Assembly: GCA_046484285.1 (NCBI GenBank)
Contig: JAWOBP010000098.1
Location: forward strand, 32,943 to 96,942
DNA length: 64,000 nucleotides
Direction: 5' to 3'
DNA from: CAZHCG01 sp046484285
GTDB lineage: Bacteria > Myxococcota_A > Polyangia > JAAYKL01
The position numbers and the translations under genes are program-made. The first letter of the stretch is position 1. The number at the start of each line of letters is the position of its first letter. The notes under the pieces were generated by a model that worked only from the letters and a program-made list of their open reading frames with translations, was not told the origin of the DNA and searched no databases. Of this stretch, positions 1 to 10,569 are shown in pieces.

Positions 1-892
1 GCCCCTGGTCGACGAGCGGACCGATCTTGCGGATGATCGCGTCGGTGCGCGAGCTGGCGCGCAGCAGGATGAACAGCCGCGCCAGGATCATCAACAGGGC
101 CAGACCTCCCAGCGCGACGATCACCCAGGCGATCGGTCCGCCGGTCTGGATCTCTTCGACGAAGGACTTCTCTTTCTTCTCCTCGATACCCTTGCTCAAG
201 GACTCGTAGAGAAAGATCGCGAGCTGCTGCGGGCGCTCGCCGGAGAAGAGGTCCTTTGCCGTGGCGAAGGCGTCCTCGTGCCAGAGCTTGAGCCGTCCGG
301 CGCCGGCAGGAGCCAGCGCGCCGCCGGCCGAGTCGGAGAGACCGAACGAGGCGACGTTGCCCACGCGCAGGATTTCGCCCTCGGTCTGGGTTCCGTCCGC
401 CAGGAAGAAGCTGCCCTGTTCGCGTCTGATCGAGCCGCTGCGCTCGATCACCTCGGCGCCGCGAGTGAACATCCTCTCTACCAGCTCGATCTGCTCTTCG
501 GGCTCCTCGCCGGGCGCGGGCAGCTCGTAGCCGTGCTTGCGCAGCGTGTCGCCGGCGCGGTTGATCGTCTCCAGCAACAGATCGGCGCGTTCCTCGGCAC
601 CGACGGTCCGGCGTTCGACCTCGGCCAGATCCCGGTCGATCCGATCGGCCTGGTTGCGCAGCGCGAGCAGCTTGCGCTGCATGGAGTCTATCTCGGAGCG
701 GGCGGCGGAGACGCGGCGCTCGGTCTCGCGCTCGATCTCGCCGAGCCGGGCCGAGAGCGCCTCCTTTTCGGCCTTGAGGAAGGCGTACTCCTTCTTGTAG
801 GCCCTGCTCAGCTCCTGGCGGGCGTCGGCGGCGACGTCCAGCGTCGCAGAGCCGATCAGCAGAAAGGCGAGGGCGGACAGTGCGGTCTTCAT
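1..892 (-). CDS. MotA/TolQ/ExbB-type proton channel with N-terminal coiled coil (partial, runs off left edge)
   Basis: Read on the minus strand from the ATG at 892, the frame stays open to base 1, so the C-terminal part is missing. Residues 1-23 form a signal peptide (MKTALSALAFLLIGSATLDV). About 150 residues rich in Glu, Arg and Leu with coiled-coil periodicity follow, then a transmembrane helix near residues 255-275 (IAWVIVALGGLALLMILA). This layout fits the extended ExbB/TolQ-like proteins encoded next to DUF3450 proteins, which are thought to energise TonB-type outer-membrane transport with the proton-motive force. The ATG overlaps the TGA of the upstream DUF3450 gene (ATGA), and a GGAGG lies 6 bases before it, so the two are translationally coupled. 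The channel domain itself lies beyond the window, so the family call rests on architecture and neighbour. Confidence 0.7.
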   Translation of the reverse strand, partial: MKTALSALAFLLIGSATLDVAADARQELSRAYKKEYAFLKAEKEALSARLGEIERETERRVSAARSEIDSMQRKLLALRNQADRIDRDLAEVERRTVGAEERADLLLETINRAGDTLRKHGYELPAPGEEPEEQIELVERMFTRGAEVIERSGSIRREQGSFFLADGTQTEGEILRVGNVASFGLSDSAGGALAPAGAGRLKLWHEDAFATAKDLFSGERPQQLAIFLYESLSKGIEEKKEKSFVEEIQTGGPIAWVIVALGGLALLMILARLFILLRASSRTDAIIRKIGPLVDQG

Positions 893-1710
893 TGCTCGCC
901 TCCTGGCGGAAGTGCGTTGGGCAACAGGAAGAAACCGGCGCGGATCTGCTTCTTGAACGAGTCGAACAGGTTGGCGATCTGCTTCTTGCCGTCCTCGGAA
1001 GAAACGATCTCGTAGCGCCAGCCGCCGTCGTCCTCGCGGACCGTGTGGCCGAAGCGCCCGTCGCGCGTCTCGAAGTAGAGCATCACCATCCCCACCCGCG
1101 CGACCTCGGCGAGCATCTCGTCGCCGCCGACGCGGATCACCTGCTTGTAGATCCCGTTCTCGCGGGAGAGCCGCAGCTCGTCCTCGACGCGATCCCAGAG
1201 GCGGGCCACGCCCTCGGTCGACTTGATCAGTCCCTCGTCGATCCGGCGTTTCAGCTCGTCGAGATCCTTGGCCCGTTGCTCCAGCTGGAAGGGCAGGCCG
1301 GCCATCACGGTGCTCTTGATCCTGGCGATCATCTTCAGCACCACCGGCTCGAACAGCTCGTCGCGGCGCTGGTCGCGCTCCACTTCCTCGATCCGGCGGG
1401 CCTTGGCGCCGCGCAGCTGCTCGAGGTTCATTTCGGCGCGCTGAATCTCCATCTCGAGGTCGGCTTTCTGAGCGGCGTAGGAGCGCAGCTGCCCGCGCTG
1501 GTTTTCTTTTTGGGCCTCGATCTCGGCGGCGAGATCCTCCACGTCGGTGCGCAACTCGGCGATCTGCTCGGCCATTTCGACCGTGGACTGACCTCGGGCG
1601 GTCAAAGAGAGGAGTAGAGCCGCGATGCAGGGAACTGCGACCAGCGAGAGGGGATGGATCGCCGCGGAGGGGCGACGGGCTTTGTGTCGTGATTTTCCAG
1701 ATGTTTTCAT
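889..1710 (-). CDS. DUF3450 family periplasmic coiled-coil protein
   Basis: 273 residues. An Arg/Lys-rich N-terminus and a hydrophobic stretch (PLSLVAVPCIAALLLSLTA, about residues 20-38) make a signal peptide. A long alpha-helical coiled coil (about 45-125) follows, then the conserved block with FEPVVLKMI, LPFQLEQR and the C-terminal MLYFETRDGRFGHTV...WRYE segment typical of DUF3450. Family members are encoded beside ExbB/TolQ-like and TonB genes and are thought to be accessory periplasmic parts of TonB-type energisation. Here the stop overlaps the start of the extended ExbB-like gene. The start at 1710 has no strong Shine-Dalgarno sequence. The cognate receptor is not visible in the window. 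Confidence 0.8.
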   Translation of the reverse strand: MKTSGKSRHKARRPSAAIHPLSLVAVPCIAALLLSLTARGQSTVEMAEQIAELRTDVEDLAAEIEAQKENQRGQLRSYAAQKADLEMEIQRAEMNLEQLRGAKARRIEEVERDQRRDELFEPVVLKMIARIKSTVMAGLPFQLEQRAKDLDELKRRIDEGLIKSTEGVARLWDRVEDELRLSRENGIYKQVIRVGGDEMLAEVARVGMVMLYFETRDGRFGHTVREDDGGWRYEIVSSEDGKKQIANLFDSFKKQIRAGFFLLPNALPPGGEQ

Positions 1711-1739
1711 GGCGACGTCACCAATTACTCCCGGACAGT

Positions 1740-1777
1740 CCGGGAGCCGACACCGAGCTTTCGATGCCGGCTCCCGG
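1740..1777 (-). terminator. Stem-loop between the beta-helix lipoprotein and DUF3450 genes
   Basis: Bases 1740-1749 (CCGGGAGCCG) pair perfectly with 1768-1777 (CGGCTCCCGG), a 10-bp GC stem with an 18-base loop. An overlapping smaller hairpin at 1728-1746 (CTCCCGGA, 3-base loop, TCCGGGAG) competes with it. The structure lies just downstream of the lipoprotein stop at 1798. No long T-tract follows, so it may attenuate or protect the mRNA rather than fully terminate. Confidence 0.45.
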
Positions 1778-1797
1778 GTTTCGCGACCAATTTTGAG

Positions 1798-3252
<1,455 letters not shown>

Positions 3253-3405
3253 GGTTTTCATCTCCTTGGTTGAGGACCATTGATGGGCTGATCGCTCATG
3301 GCGCAAATCACTATCTCCTCGATTCGCTTCGCCACATCAGTAACTCCGCTGCGTGTCGAACCCGTGAAGAGCGCGAATCGTTTCATTGACGGCGGGGTAA
3401 AGCGT

Positions 3406-4119
3406 TCACGACGAAGCGCGCTCGTTTCCGCGCACCCGGTAACCGACCCCGTGCACCGTCTCTATCAGTCGACCCGAGCCGCCGAGCTTGGCGCGCAGGC
3501 CCTTGATGTGGGCGTCGACGGTTCGCTCCAGCACCACCGCCTCGCTGCCCCAGACCGCGTCGAGCAGCTCGCCGCGGGTGAAGACGTGTCCCTCTCGGCG
3601 GGTCAACGCGACCAGCAGGCGGAACTCCTGGCGCGTCATCGAGACCGGGCGGCCCGCGACCGTGACCTTGAAGCGCGGCATGTCGACTCGCACCGGCCCC
3701 ATCACGATTTCGCCCTCTTCGCTTTGCGGCTCGAGGCGGCGCAGGATCGCGCGCACCCTCAAGACCAGCTCGCGCATGCTGAACGGCTTGGAAACGTAGT
3801 CGGTGGCGCCCAGCTCGAAGCCGACCACGCGGTCGGTCTCGGAATCCCGCTCGGTGAAGAACACGATCGGTATCTTGAAGGTGCGCGAGTCGGACTTGAG
3901 GCGGCGGCAGACCTCGGTGCCGGACAGGTCGCCCAGCTCGACCTCCAGCAGAATCAGGTCGGGTTGATCGACGGCCGCGATCTCGAGAGCGGAGCCGCTG
4001 TCGTGAGCCGCCTGCACACCGATGCCCTCGCGCTCCAGCGCTCGCCGAACCGCCTTGCTGAGCTCGCGATCCGGGTCGACCAGCAGCACGGTGTTCTCGT
4101 GGGACGAGTGTTCCTCCAT
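3406..4119 (-). CDS. OmpR/PhoB-family response regulator with Glu at the phosphorylation site
   Basis: 237 residues from ATG 4119 (a GTG at 4122 is an alternative). Receiver domain at residues 10-123, then a winged-helix DNA-binding domain at about 137-232 with the typical TRQEFRLLVAL, RTVDAHIKGLRAKLG and ETVHGVGYRV motifs. The conserved Thr89 and Lys111 are present. The phospho-acceptor Asp, expected in PDLILLDxxLxxxxG, is Glu59 (PDLILLEVELGDLSG), and one of the two N-terminal acidic residues is Pro (VDPD). Glu can mimic phospho-Asp, so the protein may be constitutively active or regulated without phosphorylation. No histidine kinase gene is adjacent. The family call is firm; the regulatory consequence is inference. 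Confidence 0.9.
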   Translation of the reverse strand: MEEHSSHENTVLLVDPDRELSKAVRRALEREGIGVQAAHDSGSALEIAAVDQPDLILLEVELGDLSGTEVCRRLKSDSRTFKIPIVFFTERDSETDRVVGFELGATDYVSKPFSMRELVLRVRAILRRLEPQSEEGEIVMGPVRVDMPRFKVTVAGRPVSMTRQEFRLLVALTRREGHVFTRGELLDAVWGSEAVVLERTVDAHIKGLRAKLGGSGRLIETVHGVGYRVRGNERASS

Positions 4120-4426
4120 CACGATTCCGAATGCTAGGGACGAGTTGCGTCAGCGCGGGCACCGAAAGGTGACAATTCGGTGAGAAGCTCGTTAATCGTG
4201 TACCAGCGCGGCCACGTCGACGGCTTTCGGGATCGATTGGCGGATCTGGGATGCGATGCGCCCACTGGCAAGATTGTCAAACAGACCAGAAAGGAGAAGA
4301 TCGCCGAAGCGTGAAAGCTCCTGCACGGATTGTGCTGGGCTGGTTATGACCGGACAGCCGGCCGAGCCCGGGCGCTCGAACCCGCGCGGAGATGTGTGAA
4401 ACAGGGGTGCGCGGGCGCCGCTCTCG
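4120..4426. other. Intergenic region without a convincing gene
   Basis: 307 bases upstream of the response regulator and downstream of the CSLREA lipoprotein. It should contain the response-regulator promoter, but I see no clear -35/-10 pair. A short plus-strand open frame (4180-4314, GTG start) ends in residues resembling a PTGKI motif; it has no ribosome-binding site and is not called. Confidence 0.4.
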
Positions 4427-5956
<1,530 letters not shown>

Positions 5957-6149
5957 CGAGAGAACTCCTTTTTGCAGTGTGTGAAAAACGCGCAACAACA
6001 ATCTCATTGATTGCCCGGACTTTGTATTCTGAAGTGGTTGTGAGTCAAGGGGCTCGGAGAAATTGCAGAAAAACGAGGGGATTGAAGGGTTGCCTTCCGG
6101 GCGCGGTTGCATACAATCCGCATCTCGGCGCCCGGGTGCGCCTGGTATG

Positions 6150-6221
6150 GTGGGTGTAGCTCAATGGTAGAGCACCGGACTGTGGCTCCGGTGGTTGTGG
6201 GTTCGATCCCCATCACTCACC
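6150..6221 (+). tRNA. tRNA-His (GTG)
   Basis: A complete cloverleaf can be folded. Acceptor GTGGGTG pairs with CACTCAC with one G-U, the D stem is GCTC/GAGC, the anticodon stem CCGGA/TCCGG encloses the loop CTGTGGC with anticodon GTG, and the T arm contains TTCGATC. The base before it (6149) is G and the discriminator is C, matching the G-1:C73 identity pair of tRNA-His. CCA is not encoded. Confidence 0.95.
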
Positions 6222-6287
6222 CCGCGGCCGGTTGACAAGGGAGATGTTGCAGACTAGAAAACCCCGCGCGCCGGCGGTGAGAATTGA

Positions 6288-6361
6288 GCGCCCGTAGCTC
6301 AGATGGATAGAGCGTCGGACTTCGAATTCGCAGGTCGGGTGTTCGAGTCACCCCGGGCGCG
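6288..6361 (+). tRNA. tRNA-Arg (TCG)
   Basis: Acceptor GCGCCCG pairs perfectly with CGGGCGC, the D stem is GCTC/GAGC, the anticodon loop is CTTCGAA (anticodon TCG), and the T stem GGGTG/CACCC holds loop TTCGAGT. The discriminator is G and CCA is not encoded. The anticodon stem (TCGGA/TTCGC) has a U-C mismatch at the top and a G-U pair, weaker than usual but compatible with function. Confidence 0.9.
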
Positions 6362-6375
6362 CAAGAAAAGGGGAT

Positions 6376-6449
6376 GCGCCACTAGCTCAACTAGGCAGAG
6401 CAGCGGACTCTTAATCCGGAGGTTGAAGGTTCGATTCCTTCGTGGCGCA
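6376..6449 (+). tRNA. tRNA-Lys (CTT)
   Basis: Acceptor GCGCCAC pairs with GTGGCGC, the D stem is GCTC/GAGC, the anticodon loop is CTCTTAA (anticodon CTT), and the T stem GAAGG/CCTTC holds loop TTCGATT. The discriminator is A; the following bases are CCG, so CCA is not encoded. It lies 14 bases after tRNA-Arg, so the three tRNAs probably form one transcript. Confidence 0.95.
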
Positions 6450-6557
6450 CCGAGCTCTGGCCGGTCCGCTCGGTTTTCACCGGCGGACGCGATGAACGAT
6501 CCAATCGATGTCGACTAGCCTACCGGCTGCTGAGAAGCTAGAGTCGTCTGCGTGACG

Positions 6558-7604
6558 ATGGACGCTCTGGCCAAGCTCAGGGAGATCTCGGGCGACAGGG
6601 ATGTCGACGAGCGGGTCGCGGACACGATCGCCGCGGCCGAGAGCCTCGTGGGCGAAGACGGCGATCTCGAGCTGGAGCGGCGCCTCGTGGAGAGCGTGGC
6701 CAGCGCCCCCGGCGGGCTGGACGAGGTCTGCCGCCACCTGATCGATGCGGGCGGCAAGCGGATTCGGCCGGTGATCTGTCTGCTGGCTTTTCGTACCGTC
6801 CGCGGAGATCCTCCCTTGCCGCTCGACCTGGCGGTCTGCTGCGAGCTTTTACACAACGCCACCTTGCTGCACGATGACGTGATCGACGAGGGCGACACCC
6901 GGCGCGGGCGTCCCGCCTGCCGCGCGGTGTGGAGCAACGCGATCTCGATCCTGGGCGGCGACTTTCTGCTGATGCGATGCGTGGAGCTGGTCAGCGAGCG
7001 CGGCAAGCGCTTCATGGATCCTTTTGTCGAGACGATCAGGCGCCTGGTCGAGGGCGAGATCACGCAGCTGGGGCTGCGCGGGTCGATCGCCACCAGCGAG
7101 GAGCAGTACTTCCGGATCGTGGAGGGCAAGACGGCCAGCCTCTTCGGCTGGTCGGCGCTTAGCGGAGCGATGGCGGCCGGCGCCGCGGGCGCCGCCTGCG
7201 AGGCGATCGGGGAGTTCGGGAGGCGCGTGGGCGTCGCCTTTCAGCTGGTCGACGACGCGCTGGATCTCACGGCCGACTCCGCGCACACCGGCAAGACCCT
7301 GCTGGCGGACATCGGTCAGGGCAAGCTGACGCTGCCGGTGATCCTGGCGGCCGAGGAGTCGCCGGAGCTGAGACGGCTGCTGGCCGAGCTGGTCGACGGC
7401 GGAGACGCGCCGGCGATCGCTCGCGAGGTTTCGCGCAGAGTGGACGAGTCCGGCGCGCTGGCGGAGGTGCGCGATCGCGCCGCGCGGCAGACCGGGCTGG
7501 CGCTGGACGCGCTGGAGCGGCTGCGCCGGCTCGACGGCTGCCGGCCGCTGATGGTCGAGATGCTGTCCGAGATGTCGCGCAGGCTGCTGGATCGAGGTCG
7601 CTAG
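6558..7604 (+). CDS. Polyprenyl diphosphate synthase (trans-isoprenyl, octaprenyl/heptaprenyl type)
   Basis: 348 residues from ATG 6558 (GTG 6552 is possible; no strong Shine-Dalgarno decides). It condenses isopentenyl diphosphate with an allylic diphosphate to make a long all-trans chain, usually the side chain of a respiratory quinone. Seen in the sequence: GGKRIRPVICLLA, the first aspartate-rich motif DDVID (residues 106-110) in LLHNATLLHDD, GKTASLFGWS, and the second motif DDALD near 232 in FQLVDDALD. The residues before the first motif (CELLHNATLLHDD) suggest a long-chain product, but chain length cannot be read reliably. The stop codon overlaps that of convergent ftcD in a shared CTAG. 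Confidence 0.9.
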   Translation: MDALAKLREISGDRDVDERVADTIAAAESLVGEDGDLELERRLVESVASAPGGLDEVCRHLIDAGGKRIRPVICLLAFRTVRGDPPLPLDLAVCCELLHNATLLHDDVIDEGDTRRGRPACRAVWSNAISILGGDFLLMRCVELVSERGKRFMDPFVETIRRLVEGEITQLGLRGSIATSEEQYFRIVEGKTASLFGWSALSGAMAAGAAGAACEAIGEFGRRVGVAFQLVDDALDLTADSAHTGKTLLADIGQGKLTLPVILAAEESPELRRLLAELVDGGDAPAIAREVSRRVDESGALAEVRDRAARQTGLALDALERLRRLDGCRPLMVEMLSEMSRRLLDRGR

Positions 7605-9304
7605 GAGTCCAGCTCCGAGGTGAGCTTGTCGAGGAAGTAGCGATCGAGCTCGTCGCAGCTGGCGGTGACCTGCTCGATCAGCTCCTGGGCGCGGGAGCGG
7701 GTCTGCTCGACGAACTCGTCGTTCCCCTCGATTCCGGCCAGGTTGATCATTACGTTGTAGTGCGCGCCCATCGCCGCCGCGCGGGCGGCGAGCACGGCCA
7801 CGCCGGCGTCCGAAAGCGAGCTCTGGTTGCCGCGCTCGCCCACGGCGCGGGCCAGCTCCAGCGCGTCGGGAATCGTCTCCAGCACCGAGAGCGGAACCAG
7901 CGTGGCGCCCTTGTTGGCCTCCATGATCGCGGCATCGCGGGTTTCTTTTTGCCCGGGGGTGCCCTGCGGCAGGCCGAAGGCCGACATGACCTCGTTGAAG
8001 GCGAAGGTGTCGTCGTCGACCGCGGCGACCAGGCGTTTCTTGATGCTCTGAGCCTTGTCGGCCACGGTCCGCATCTCCTGCTTGACCTTCTTCTTGATGC
8101 TCTGCTTGCCCACCGAGAGGTTGGCCACCATTCCGGACAGCCCGGCGGACAGCGCGCCGTTGAGCGCCGCGACGCTGCCGCCGCCCGGCGCCGCCGAGTC
8201 GCGCGAGAGCTCGTCGACGAACCCCTCGACCGTGCTCTCCACCAGCGGCCGCGGATTGGCGACGCAGTACTCGACTATCCGTTGTTTGGGATCGAAATGG
8301 GTGACGTTGTCGAGGCCCATGCTCTGAACGGCCACCTCGATCAGATCCTCTTCCGGGACTCCGGGGCTGGCGTTCTGCTCGAGCAGGTAGTGGCGGCCGG
8401 CCTGGAGCATCGCCTCGAGCGGGACCAGCCCCACGATCTCGGAGCCAATCACGCGCACGCCGATCTCGCCGGCCAGCTCGCAGACCTTGTCGAAGACCAC
8501 GTGGGGCGGAGTGACGTTGTAATCGGTCAGGTTCATCGTCACCTGCGCCACGCCGTACTCCTCGATGAACCAGCCGGTCGCCTTGCAGTGCTCGAACAGG
8601 CCCTTGTCGTGCTTGAGAAACTTGCCGTCCGGTCCGCGGACCTTCTTGCCCTTCTCGTCGCGGACGACGGCGCCTCCCTGCTGGCGGATGGTCAGGCCGA
8701 TCCGCCGGGCGTAGCGGTCGTTCTTGGTGTTGAGGTTGATGTTGTAGGCGATCAGGAACTGGCGGGCGCCGATCTGCGTCGCGCCGGTGCGGGCGACCCG
8801 ATCGGTGTACTCGTTGGGACCGAAGTCGGGCTTCCACTCGTCGTTGCCCAGCTTGTCGGCCAGCGCCTCGTACTCGCCCTTGCGCACGTTGGCCAGGTTG
8901 CGCCACTCGGGCCTGGAGGCCGCGTGCTCGTACAGGTAGACCGGGACGCCCAGCTCGGATCCGACGCGCTCTCCGAGAGAGCGGGCCAGCTCGACGCAGT
9001 CGTCCATGCTGATCTCGGAGACCGGGACGAACGGGCAGACGTCCGTCGCGCCGTTACGCGCGTGCTCTCCGGAGTGGTGGCGCATGTCGATCAGCGCCGC
9101 CGCCTTGCGGATCAGCCGGAAAGCCGCCTCCGAAGCGCCCTCCGGGCTTCCGACGAAAGTGAAGACCGTGCGGTTGGTCGCCGCGCCCGGGTCGACGTCG
9201 AGCAGCTCGACGCCCTCCACGCAGCGCACTTCGTCGGCCACCGCCTCGATGATTTTTCTGTCGCGCCCCTCGCTGATGTTCGGTACGCATTCGACCAGTT
9301 TCAT
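7601..9304 (-). CDS. ftcD: Bifunctional glutamate formimidoyltransferase / formimidoyl-THF cyclodeaminase
   Basis: 567 residues. The N-terminal two thirds (1 to about 325) is the transferase, starting MKLVECVPNISEGRD and containing MRHHSGEHARNGATD with the catalytic His region. The C-terminal domain (about 350-567) is the cyclodeaminase, recognisable by LSRDSAAPGGGSVAALNGALSAGLS. The enzyme moves the formimino group of formiminoglutamate (from histidine breakdown) to tetrahydrofolate and releases ammonia to give 5,10-methenyl-THF. The fused form is like the animal enzyme and is also common in anaerobic bacteria. No other hut gene is adjacent, so it could equally serve one-carbon metabolism. 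It is cytoplasmic. Confidence 0.95.
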   Translation of the reverse strand: MKLVECVPNISEGRDRKIIEAVADEVRCVEGVELLDVDPGAATNRTVFTFVGSPEGASEAAFRLIRKAAALIDMRHHSGEHARNGATDVCPFVPVSEISMDDCVELARSLGERVGSELGVPVYLYEHAASRPEWRNLANVRKGEYEALADKLGNDEWKPDFGPNEYTDRVARTGATQIGARQFLIAYNINLNTKNDRYARRIGLTIRQQGGAVVRDEKGKKVRGPDGKFLKHDKGLFEHCKATGWFIEEYGVAQVTMNLTDYNVTPPHVVFDKVCELAGEIGVRVIGSEIVGLVPLEAMLQAGRHYLLEQNASPGVPEEDLIEVAVQSMGLDNVTHFDPKQRIVEYCVANPRPLVESTVEGFVDELSRDSAAPGGGSVAALNGALSAGLSGMVANLSVGKQSIKKKVKQEMRTVADKAQSIKKRLVAAVDDDTFAFNEVMSAFGLPQGTPGQKETRDAAIMEANKGATLVPLSVLETIPDALELARAVGERGNQSSLSDAGVAVLAARAAAMGAHYNVMINLAGIEGNDEFVEQTRSRAQELIEQVTASCDELDRYFLDKLTSELDS

Positions 9305-9418
9305 CGACCGTCTCCTCCGTGGTGTTCGAGTTGTTCAATCGGCCCATCTTTACCTAGCGGCGCCGGGGTGGGCAGTCAATCCGTTTCCGCGACGGCGCAA
9401 GTCGTGGTACTCAGGGAC

Positions 9419-9446
9419 ACAAAATTGGTATACTGTGTACAAAATT
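9419..9446 (+). promoter_or_regulatory. Putative promoter/operator upstream of the vWA lipoprotein
   Basis: An extended AT-rich patch in a GC-rich genome. The 8-mer ACAAAATT occurs twice (9419-9426 and 9439-9446), exactly 20 bases (two helical turns) apart, and a TATACT resembling a -10 box (9429-9434) lies between. No good -35 is visible, consistent with an activator-dependent promoter. The gene starts at 9506 with GGAGG at 9491. Confidence 0.4.
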
Positions 9447-9505
9447 CGCAACCAGTGACGATTTATGGGGATATCGCTTCGAAAAAAAAAGGAGGGCTGG
9501 TTCAA

Positions 9506-10444
9506 ATGCCTTTCGACAAGAGCTTTTCGTGGATGTCGATTTCGTGCTTGCTCGCGGTGGCGGGAGGGTGCGCGGACGAGCTGAAGTCCGAGAATTGGTG
9601 TGGCTCGAACGAGGACTGCCAACCCGGGTACTACTGCAACGAGGAAACCGCGCTTTGCGACCAGGACTGCACCGTCGACGAGGATTGCCCCGGAGAGAGT
9701 GTCTGCGACGCCCACGGGCGCTGCGTGGACGAGGACGGCGACACCGATACCGAGGTCAGCGACACTGATCCTTGCGGCGACGCCGTGCTGCTGGTCGTAG
9801 ATCGCTCGGACAGCATGGAGCACGAAAACAAGTGGCAGGAACTGATCTCCACTTTCGACTCGATGTTGACAATGTTCGGCGGGTCGACGGAGTTCGGGCT
9901 CGAGGTCTTCCCCGACGACTCGTGCGACGCCGATTACGATGGCACCGAGCTCGGCAAGGTCTGCCGCGCTCCGGACAACATGACCGTCGACATCGGACCC
10001 GGCACGGCGGGATCGATCAAGGACTCCCTGTACGACCTGGGCAACTGTGGAGGCACACCGACCTCGGGAGCGTTGTTCAAGGCGGCTGGAGTGGTGGGAG
10101 GTTCCGGGGCGGGGGTGCAGATCGTGCTGGTAACCGACGGCCTGCCCAACTGCAACACGGAGTTGGACGGCTCGAGCTGCGAGTGCCTGTTCGATCCGCC
10201 CGGCACCTGCGACGGCTACCCGGAGCACTGCCTGGACATCGAGGCGGCCGAGGAGGCGGCCGCCGAGCTGCTGGCCGCCGGGTCGCCGGTCCACGTGCTG
10301 GCCTACGACATGGACGAGGACGACATCGGCATAATGGACCAGATCGCCGCCAGCGGCGGAACCGATCAGGCCCGGTCCTGCCCCGACGAGGACGCCCTGG
10401 GCAACGCGCTGGCGAGCATCTTCGAGTCGATTACCGAGTGCTGA
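9506..10444 (+). CDS. Von Willebrand factor A domain lipoprotein with Cys-rich N-terminal module
   Basis: 312 residues from ATG 9506, with GGAGG 10 bases upstream. A signal peptide ends at a probable lipidation Cys22 (VAGGC). A short Cys-rich module (about 30-75) with spaced Cys residues such as CGSNEDCQPGYYC and CTVDEDCPGESVC precedes a small Asp/Thr linker. The vWA domain spans about 92-312 and keeps the MIDAS motif DRSDS (98-102) and LVTDGLPNC, so metal-dependent ligand binding is likely. Proteins of this build are common surface proteins in Myxococcota-like genomes and may mediate adhesion or protein assembly. It is monocistronic, as the next gene has its own promoter-like sequence. Confidence 0.85.
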   Translation: MPFDKSFSWMSISCLLAVAGGCADELKSENWCGSNEDCQPGYYCNEETALCDQDCTVDEDCPGESVCDAHGRCVDEDGDTDTEVSDTDPCGDAVLLVVDRSDSMEHENKWQELISTFDSMLTMFGGSTEFGLEVFPDDSCDADYDGTELGKVCRAPDNMTVDIGPGTAGSIKDSLYDLGNCGGTPTSGALFKAAGVVGGSGAGVQIVLVTDGLPNCNTELDGSSCECLFDPPGTCDGYPEHCLDIEAAEEAAAELLAAGSPVHVLAYDMDEDDIGIMDQIAASGGTDQARSCPDEDALGNALASIFESITEC

Positions 10445-10503
10445 GAAAAGATCCCGGTGTCTCGAGCCGGCCGCGTCCGTCCGTTTCGCGGCTTGGTTGA
10501 ACA

Positions 10504-10531
10504 TTGAATTTTGGAATTTTGTTGTGATACT
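10504..10531 (+). promoter_or_regulatory. Sigma-70-like promoter for the long TPR gene
   Basis: TTGAAT (10504-10509), a 16-base spacer, then GATACT (10526-10531) preceded by a TG extended -10 element. The patch is AT-rich against GC-rich surroundings and ends 38 bases before the ATG at 10570. Confidence 0.45.
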
Positions 10532-10569
10532 CTTTCTCGACCTTTCATCGCTGGAAAAGGGTGAGGTAG

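Noticed and set aside
4180..4314. Plus-strand stretch ending in a PTGKI-like motif reminiscent of the C-terminus of AMP-forming acyl-CoA ligases.
   Set aside because: Only 44 codons, GTG start with no ribosome-binding site, and a single short motif match; a chance resemblance is likely.
7760..9504. An upstream extension of the vWA lipoprotein frame through the ftcD region.
   Set aside because: The extension is antisense of ftcD; the real start is ATG 9506 with GGAGG and a signal peptide.
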